Shown here: in pieces, positions 42,183-47,818 of the stretch
Numbering within the stretch: the first letter of the stretch is position 1
Layout: every line of letters starts with the position of its first letter
Assembly: GCA_045546615.1 (NCBI GenBank)
Contig: JAZQDD010000024.1
Span: 1-47,818, forward strand
Length of the DNA: 47,818 nucleotides
Direction: 5' to 3'
Origin: CAG-390 sp045546615
GTDB taxonomy: Bacteria; Bacillota; Clostridia; Oscillospirales; CAG-272
The notes under the pieces: model-generated
What the model saw: only the letters and a program-made list of their open reading frames with translations
The model's database searches: none
Told to the model about the DNA's origin: nothing
Made by a program: the position numbers and the translations under genes

Positions 42183-43577
42183 ATGGGGCGTCTTAAATCT
42201 GTTTTTATTTGTTCAAATTGTGAATTTGAAAGCCCGAAGTGGCTTGGAAAATGCCCAAACTGCGGGGCGTGGAATTCATTCACCGAAGATGTGATAGACA
42301 CATCTCCCGAAAAAAACGCGCAGGAAACAAAGCGCAGTGCCGGAGTAGGCACGGATGCTCGCGCACTTCCCCTTGATGAGATGTCGCAGGACGAATGCAT
42401 TCGCTCACGCACAGGGCTTTCGGAGCTTGACCGTGTGCTTGGCGGCGGTCTTGTGCGCGGTTCTGTCGTTCTCCTGACGGGAGAGCCCGGAATAGGAAAA
42501 TCCACGCTTCTTTTGCAAATAAGCGGCATTCTCGGCGAAAGCCGACGGGTGCTTTACATATCAGGAGAGGAATCCGGCGGTCAGCTAAAGCTGCGCGCCA
42601 AACGACTCGGCGTCGCGGGCAAGGATCTTTTTGTGCTTACGGAGACAAACGTTGACAAGGTCTTGCGCGAGATCGACAGAGTTAAACCCGAGGTCGTCAT
42701 CGTTGACTCGGTACAAACCATGTACTCGCCGCTTTCATCATCCTCCCCCGGAAGCGTCACGCAAGTACGCGAGACGGCGTTATCATTTATAGCAAAGGCG
42801 AAAAACGACAGTATTTCGGTAATCCTCGTCGGACACGTAAATAAAGAAGGTTCGATAGCAGGACCTAAACTTCTTGAGCACATGGTAGATGCCGTCCTCT
42901 GCTTCGAGGGCGACCACCAGCAGGCTTACAGAATAATCCGCGCAGGAAAGAACCGATACGGTTCAACAAATGAGATCGGCGTTTTTGAAATGACCGACAA
43001 GGGACTTTGCCAAGTACCGAATCCCTCGGAGGTGCTTCTTGCGGGCAGACCGAAAAAGGTGTCGGGCAACTGCGCCGTTTGTACGCTTGAGGGAACACGT
43101 CCGATAATCGCAGAGGTGCAGGCTCTCGTCAGCCCCACATCCTTCCCCTCGCCTCGGCGCACCGTAAACGGCGTCGATTACAACAGAATGTGCCTTATTA
43201 CCGCAGTGCTTGAAAAAAGGCTCGGCTTGCGCTTTTCCGCCAATGATATATACCTTAACGTAATCGGCGGCTTGCATATCGACGAACCCGCCGCGGATAT
43301 CGCCATAGCTCTTTCAATGATATCATCCATAACGGATAAGATAGTTCCCGATGACCTTGTTGCTATCGGAGAAATCGGCCTTGCGGGTGAATGCCGCGCG
43401 GTATCTTCACTCGAACAGCGCGTGCGCGAGGCGGAGCGCCTCGGCTTTGCGCGAGTGGTAGTCCCGTACCGTAATATAGAAAAACGCCCCATTGAATGCT
43501 CGGTAAAACTTTTGCCCGTAAAAAGCGTTTATGAGGTACTCATGCTACTCAAGGACGAAGAAGAAGCCAAAGGATAA
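42183..43577 (+). CDS. radA: DNA repair protein RadA
   Basis: The 464-residue RadA has a zinc ribbon (Cys10, Cys13, Cys24, Cys27), a RecA-like ATPase with Walker A GEPGIGKST (100-108), KNRYG motif and a C-terminal Lon-like domain (VNVIGG-type LNVIGGLHIDEPAADIAIALSM). It drives branch migration during recombination. I take the ATG at 42183 (MGRLKSVFIC) because it matches the family start and AAGGAAAG lies before it; an ATG 11 codons earlier lies within the -10 region and is unlikely. Confidence 0.96.
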   Translation: MGRLKSVFICSNCEFESPKWLGKCPNCGAWNSFTEDVIDTSPEKNAQETKRSAGVGTDARALPLDEMSQDECIRSRTGLSELDRVLGGGLVRGSVVLLTGEPGIGKSTLLLQISGILGESRRVLYISGEESGGQLKLRAKRLGVAGKDLFVLTETNVDKVLREIDRVKPEVVIVDSVQTMYSPLSSSSPGSVTQVRETALSFIAKAKNDSISVILVGHVNKEGSIAGPKLLEHMVDAVLCFEGDHQQAYRIIRAGKNRYGSTNEIGVFEMTDKGLCQVPNPSEVLLAGRPKKVSGNCAVCTLEGTRPIIAEVQALVSPTSFPSPRRTVNGVDYNRMCLITAVLEKRLGLRFSANDIYLNVIGGLHIDEPAADIAIALSMISSITDKIVPDDLVAIGEIGLAGECRAVSSLEQRVREAERLGFARVVVPYRNIEKRPIECSVKLLPVKSVYEVLMLLKDEEEAKG

Positions 43578-43586
43578 TATATGACC

Positions 43587-43629
43587 GATCAGGACGGCAG
43601 TATTGACTGCCGCCCTGATCGTTTTTTTC
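43587..43629 (+). terminator. Terminator after radA
   Basis: 15-bp stem (43587-43601 with 43608-43622, one A-C mismatch), 6-nt loop, then seven T. Confidence 0.9.
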
Positions 43630-43755
43630 ATTATAATGTATTATGTTCATTTCGCATTTGTTTCGAATGTGTTTTATCGCACAAACCACCTTGTACAATA
43701 TGCACAAAAATCGTTTTTTGCAAAAAATATTTTTCTACATTTTTTCAAAATACCC

Positions 43756-43784
43756 TTGACATTACCAATTTGATGTGTTATCAT
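43756..43784 (+). promoter_or_regulatory. Promoter of the dockerin protein gene
   Basis: TTGACA (43756-43761), 17-nt spacer, TATCAT (43779-43784) with TG one base before. The same design precedes the paralogue at 46.7 kb. Confidence 0.75.
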
Positions 43785-43823
43785 TAGCGTAATGCTTTTT
43801 GTAATATTCAAGGAGATGAATTT

Positions 43824-46496
43824 ATGAAACAATTTACAAAAAAACTCACATCACTTTTCATGGCAGTTTGCATGATTCTTACTGCTGTGATCGTTGCTCT
43901 GCCTATCACCGTATCGGCGGCAACCAGCGTATCCTCATGGAGTAGTATCACCAACGCAAGCGGTGATTACATACTCACCAGCGACATTACCGTCCCCGCA
44001 GGCGGAACGTTCTCCGGCACCTTCTCCGGTACTATTGACGGAAACGGTCACACCATCACCGTGGCTGACACTATGTTCTCTACCGTTAGCGGTGCAACGT
44101 TTAAGAACTTCACCATCAACGGTACTGTTTCCGCTTCTTCCTTTATTGGAACAGCAACCGGTTCCACAGTTACCATTGAGAACGTTACTTCTAACGTTAA
44201 CACCTCAAGCTCCAGCAACAACGCCGCATTTATTTCCGAGGTATCCGGCGCAACAACTCTTAAGTTCACCAACTGCATTAACAACGGTAGCGTATCTTCC
44301 TCCGCTCAGGCTGGTGCATTTATCGGTTGGTCCGGCACCGCTTTCACCGCTGTTTTTACCGGCTGCGTTAACAACGGCACCATCACCACCACAGGTTCTC
44401 ACGCTGCAGGCTTTATCGGTTGTCTTCAGAACACCAACGCAAAGTTTGACGTTACCTTTAACGCTTGCTCCAACAAGGGTGCGATAGTAGGCGATAACAC
44501 CTCGAAGTGTGAAGCTGCCGGCTTCATTGCCTTCGCTAGCGGAGCAAGCACCACTACCATCAAATTCAATGATTGCTACAGCGCAGGTAGTCTCACCAAC
44601 AAGGCTACCAATAATGATGCAGGCAACGAAGGTAAGTACAACTCTTCCGGTTTCGTTTCGAGAGTTCAGCATGGTAGCGTTACCATAAACAATTCTCTTA
44701 CAAATATCCCCGCTTCTTCTCTCAGCGCAGCAACCGGTTATCGCGCTAACTTCTGGTATGCTTCCGAGGGCGCAACTCTAACCGCTACCAACTGCTACTA
44801 TTTTAACAATGGCGTAGCACTTTCCAGCACCGAGAGCGGCAAGGGCTTCACCGCTGTTACCGCAGCACAGCTCGCAAGCGGCGAGATCGCTTACAAGCTC
44901 AACGGCAGCACTCAGGTTGATCCCACTTGGTATCAGCTCATCGGTACAGATGCTGTTCCCCACCACGTCGCTGACGAGGACGCTATCGTTCGTTACGATA
45001 GCGCATCCAGCAAGTACACCAACGATTACGTATATATTGTAGCTCCCCAGTTTGATATAGCTCTTGAGGCTAACTACGGCACTTACAGCGTATACAACTT
45101 CAACACCGGCGCAAATGAGAACTTCACAGGTATCAAGGTTGATGTTTATGTAAATAACATTAATTCTTCTCTTACCTACGGTATCGCAGGTATCGACGGA
45201 TATCTTGAGTTCGACGGCGCGGCTCTCACTCCCTACTACACAACCACCGAGGAACTCAACGGAGTTTCCGGTTCTGTAAACCCCGGCCCCATCGCAAACT
45301 TCCCCACCTATTCGCAGACCGTAAGCGGAGTTACGTTCTCCCTGTTCTCTGTTGAGGGACTTTGCACCGAGTACATAGCCGGCTCCGGCTCTCTCAGAAT
45401 GAACTACATCATCGACGTTGACAACCACACCGCTTGGAAAAACAGCAAGACCGGTATCACCAACGCTGATGCTGTTAAGCTCTCCTACTACTTTACTGTA
45501 AACAGCGGCGCTACCGACGGCGCAACCTACACCTTCAAGGTTCCCGCTAACCCCGACGCTACCACTGTAGAAGAGGCAACTCTCCGCGCTCCTTACTACA
45601 CCGGCACAACCGACCAGACCGCTTTCGGTACTGTGTTCGGACGCGCAGCTGAAGCTGAGTGCACCATCACCACCTCCACCACCTACACCGTTAAGTTCGT
45701 TGATTACAACGATAGCCTTATTTCCTCTCAGACCGTTACCGCAGGCGGAAGCGCTACTCCTCCCGCTAACCCCACCAGAACAGGTTATAACTTTACCGGT
45801 TGGCAGGGAAGCTACACCAACGTTACAACCGACACTACTGTTAAAGCAACCTATTCAATACAGACATTTACAGTTGAGTTCGTTGATCACGACGGAACCC
45901 CCATTTCCACCCAGACCGTAAACTACGGTGGAAACGCTACTGTTCCCGCTGACCCCACCAGAGATGGTTACACCTTCACCGGTTGGTCGGGAACATACAC
46001 TAACGTTACTGCTAACAGCACCGTTACTGCTCAGTACACCCAGAATACCGTAGCTGCTGAATTCTTCGTATTCGCAAGCGGCGCTGATACCACTTACGTA
46101 TCAATCGATGAGACCAATGGATATCTCGTATTCAAAGCAGGTGGAATGAGCGCCAGCGCAATCGCTGCCCTCTTCAATGATACCAACATTTCCATTACCA
46201 AGGCTGATGGCACTGCTGTTACCGGAACCGCGCTTGCAGGAACTACATATATCATTACCTCAACAATCAACGGCGAGAGCAAGTCTCTTACTGTGGTTGT
46301 TAAGGGGGATTTGAACTCCGACGGATACATAACCTCGCGTGATAGCAACATTGTTAAACGTCATGTTTTGGGTTCTCTCCTTATCACAGATCCCATACTC
46401 TTTGCAGCCGCCAATGTTAACACCGATAGTTCGATAACCTCACGCGATTACAACGCACTCAAGGGCTTCCTTTTGAGCTCCCGCACACACTTCTAA
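43824..46496 (+). CDS. Large secreted protein: GLUG-like repeats, two InlB-type repeats, dockerin
   Basis: The 890-residue product has a signal peptide (1-32, cut after VSA), then GTIDGNGHTITV and about five Cys/Asn/Gly repeats (FTNCINNGSV, FTGCVNNGTI, FNACSNKGAI, FNDCYSAGSL) spaced 30-45 residues with an AGFI motif, a beta-helix/GLUG-like domain to about 330. A linker QLASGEIAYKLNG follows, then a long beta domain (about 400-615), two InlB/Listeria-Bacteroides repeats (about 620-680, 681-741; GYNFTGW, GYTFTGW), a small domain, and a dockerin type I (828-890; DLNSDGYITSRD and NVNTDSSITSRD calcium loops). No catalytic domain is seen. It is probably surface-displayed through a cohesin or a substrate-binding adhesin. 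AAGGAGATG precedes the ATG. Confidence 0.88.
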   Translation: MKQFTKKLTSLFMAVCMILTAVIVALPITVSAATSVSSWSSITNASGDYILTSDITVPAGGTFSGTFSGTIDGNGHTITVADTMFSTVSGATFKNFTINGTVSASSFIGTATGSTVTIENVTSNVNTSSSSNNAAFISEVSGATTLKFTNCINNGSVSSSAQAGAFIGWSGTAFTAVFTGCVNNGTITTTGSHAAGFIGCLQNTNAKFDVTFNACSNKGAIVGDNTSKCEAAGFIAFASGASTTTIKFNDCYSAGSLTNKATNNDAGNEGKYNSSGFVSRVQHGSVTINNSLTNIPASSLSAATGYRANFWYASEGATLTATNCYYFNNGVALSSTESGKGFTAVTAAQLASGEIAYKLNGSTQVDPTWYQLIGTDAVPHHVADEDAIVRYDSASSKYTNDYVYIVAPQFDIALEANYGTYSVYNFNTGANENFTGIKVDVYVNNINSSLTYGIAGIDGYLEFDGAALTPYYTTTEELNGVSGSVNPGPIANFPTYSQTVSGVTFSLFSVEGLCTEYIAGSGSLRMNYIIDVDNHTAWKNSKTGITNADAVKLSYYFTVNSGATDGATYTFKVPANPDATTVEEATLRAPYYTGTTDQTAFGTVFGRAAEAECTITTSTTYTVKFVDYNDSLISSQTVTAGGSATPPANPTRTGYNFTGWQGSYTNVTTDTTVKATYSIQTFTVEFVDHDGTPISTQTVNYGGNATVPADPTRDGYTFTGWSGTYTNVTANSTVTAQYTQNTVAAEFFVFASGADTTYVSIDETNGYLVFKAGGMSASAIAALFNDTNISITKADGTAVTGTALAGTTYIITSTINGESKSLTVVVKGDLNSDGYITSRDSNIVKRHVLGSLLITDPILFAAANVNTDSSITSRDYNALKGFLLSSRTHF

Positions 46497-46502
46497 TCCC
46501 CC

Positions 46503-46529
46503 CCCGCCGCTTTTGCGGCGGGATTTTTT
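46503..46529 (+). terminator. Terminator after the dockerin protein gene
   Basis: Perfect CCCGCCGC/GCGGCGGG stem (46503-46510 with 46515-46522), TTTT loop, T-rich tail (46524-46529). Confidence 0.9.
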
Positions 46530-46607
46530 ATTTAACAAGCGCGATTATACAACCTTATAAAAAACGAAAAAATATTAATTTTATTTAAATAAAATATATA
46601 AAATAGA

Positions 46608-46636
46608 TTGACAAAAGCGGTAAATTATGATATCAT
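46608..46636 (+). promoter_or_regulatory. Promoter of the paralogous secreted protein gene
   Basis: TTGACA (46608-46613), 17-nt spacer, TATCAT (46631-46636) with an upstream TGA (extended -10). It follows a strongly AT-rich stretch (46530-46607). Confidence 0.72.
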
Positions 46637-46691
46637 TATCTCAACAATGCCGAGCGTTTCTTCGGCAAATTTCAAGAAAGGAAAAAAACAA

Positions 46692-47818
46692 ATGAAACAA
46701 ACCGCAAAGAAATCCTTAGCGCTTATCATGGCTGTATGCATCATGCTTACAACCGCGATAGTTGCAATGCCTCTGTCTGTTTTCGCAGCAGAAGCAACCC
46801 CATGCGCTACGTGGGCAGATGTTGTTGCCGCTGTTGAGGCTGACCCCGCAGCAAGCATCAAGCTGACCGCTGACGTAAGTGCAGACTCTACCATCGCTTC
46901 CTTCACAGGAACATTCGACGGAAACGGCAAGACCGTTACCACAACCACTACCCTGTTCGACGCTGTCGCTGACGGCGCGACGATCAAGAACCTCACCGTC
47001 GCAAGCGCGAGCGCAATTGCTGTCACTCCCCTCATGGCAGCAGCAAGCGGCAACGTCACTGTCGAGAAAGTAACCGTTAATGCCAATGTCTCCGGTAGCT
47101 CTACCACCGGTGCATTCATCGGCAAGACGACCGAGGCTTTAACCCTTACCCTTACCGATTGTATAAACAACGCAGATATCAGCGGTAGCGGAAACATAGC
47201 CGGCTTTATCGGTCAGCTCAAAGGTGCTACAACCGCTACCCTTACCAATTGTGTAAACAACGGCGATGTTACGACTACCAATGCCGGCGGTCACGCTGCA
47301 GGCTTTATCGCTTGTATCGACCCCTCCGGCGCTGCTAACATTACCTTTGAAGGCTGCGCAAACAACGGTAAGATATCAGCTACCAACACAGGAAAAGGCG
47401 AAGTTTCCGGCTTCGTAACCTACCTCGAGTCCAGCGAGGCTTCCACCATCGCCTTCAAGAACTGCGTAAGTGCAGGTGCATTTGATAACAAGTCTGAAAA
47501 CTCTGACACTAAGTACAGCGCTTCCGGCTTCATGGCAAGAGCAAAGCAAACGGCAACCGTTTCTATTGAAAACTGCCTTTCTATCGTTCCTTCCTTCACT
47601 ACTGCAAACGGCGGAGCAGGTTTCTTCTGGACTAAGAACGAGACGCCCGCAACCGTTACTTTCACCGCTTCTAATTCCTACTATCTCCCCAATGCTACCG
47701 TAACCGGACTTTCCGATACCGAGACTGCTACAAACGGCTTCACCGCTGTTGACGCAGCCAAGCTCGAAAGCGGCGAGATCGCTTACAAGCTCGGCTCCGC
47801 TTGGGGTCAGAAGATAGG
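46692..47818 (+). CDS. Paralogous secreted GLUG-like repeat protein (partial, C-terminus off window)
   Basis: The frame opens at ATG 46692 (AAAGGAAA about 10 nt upstream) and continues off the window, giving 375 residues. It has a signal peptide (MKQTAKKSLALIMAVCIML..., cut after VFA), then FTGTFDGNGKTVTTT and repeats LTDCINNADI, LTNCVNNGDV, FEGCANNGKI, FKNCVSAGAF, IENCLSIVP, as in the neighbour. Shared stretches include GHAAGFI-type motifs and the ESGEIAYKL segment; 25 nucleotides are identical between 44876-44900 and 47768-47792. It therefore arose by tandem duplication, with divergence elsewhere. A dockerin end is likely but not visible. Role unknown; surface protein. Confidence 0.85.
   Translation, partial: MKQTAKKSLALIMAVCIMLTTAIVAMPLSVFAAEATPCATWADVVAAVEADPAASIKLTADVSADSTIASFTGTFDGNGKTVTTTTTLFDAVADGATIKNLTVASASAIAVTPLMAAASGNVTVEKVTVNANVSGSSTTGAFIGKTTEALTLTLTDCINNADISGSGNIAGFIGQLKGATTATLTNCVNNGDVTTTNAGGHAAGFIACIDPSGAANITFEGCANNGKISATNTGKGEVSGFVTYLESSEASTIAFKNCVSAGAFDNKSENSDTKYSASGFMARAKQTATVSIENCLSIVPSFTTANGGAGFFWTKNETPATVTFTASNSYYLPNATVTGLSDTETATNGFTAVDAAKLESGEIAYKLGSAWGQKI

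Noticed and set aside
1..47818. Search for tRNA/rRNA genes, CRISPR arrays, insertion sequences, integrases or toxin-antitoxin genes
   Set aside because: None recognised by eye. A tRNA scan or profile search could still find something short.

Overview
The window looks like a chromosomal segment of an anaerobic, endospore-forming member of the Clostridia, most likely an uncultured gut lineage near the Oscillospirales/Ruminococcaceae. Supporting signs are a complete yabM-mazG-rqcP-yabP-yabQ-divIC sporulation/division cluster, a CwlD-type amidase, a DacF/PBP5-type protein, CdaA/CdaR, an IreB phosphoprotein, GTP-type PEP carboxykinase, a Gram-positive T-box leader, Firmicutes-type Shine-Dalgarno sites and a dockerin domain. 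The taxonomic placement is inference. I saw no tRNA, rRNA, CRISPR array, insertion sequence or phage gene; most of the window is housekeeping sequence.

Left part (1-5.6 kb): a partial SipW-type exported protein, a DUF1576 membrane protein and an ABC-2 exporter pair, all on the minus strand with readable promoters and terminators, then a plus-strand lipoprotein with a beta-helix-like body. From 5.8 to 14.1 kb the plus strand carries translation genes: a metallo-beta-lactamase-fold hydrolase, gltX, glnS and a DUF1294 protein in one tight group, then a T-box leader controlling pheS-pheT and a DUF896 protein. A 21-bp bidirectional terminator ends this block.

From 29.2 kb down to 14.2 kb, fourteen genes all run on the minus strand: cdaA, cdaR (ybbR), an FAD dehydrogenase, recJ, relA/spoT, dtd, hemZ, a uridine-kinase-like protein, a SpoVB/YabM flippase, mazG, rqcP, yabP, yabQ and divIC. 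They join c-di-AMP and (p)ppGpp signalling with DNA repair, translation quality control, nucleotide-pool cleaning, spore-coat/cortex assembly and septum formation. A second MOP-family flippase is divergent at 29.5 kb. Next come a MacB/FtsX-type ABC transporter lying directly behind lexA (LexA-like operator over the promoter), then pckA, nrdR, a small DUF6514-like gene, a small membrane protein, ireB, ribF, a PBP5-like protein with altered active-site motifs, a free-standing acyl carrier protein, a cwlD-like amidase and radA.

The right end (43.8-47.8 kb) is the most unusual part: two adjacent paralogous secreted proteins with signal peptides and GLUG-like Cys/Asn/Gly repeats. The complete one ends in two InlB-type repeats and a dockerin type I domain; the second runs off the window. 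The lipoprotein at 4.5 kb shares their N-terminal motif. These form a plausible cell-surface or cellulosome-like system whose partner (cohesin) is not in the window.
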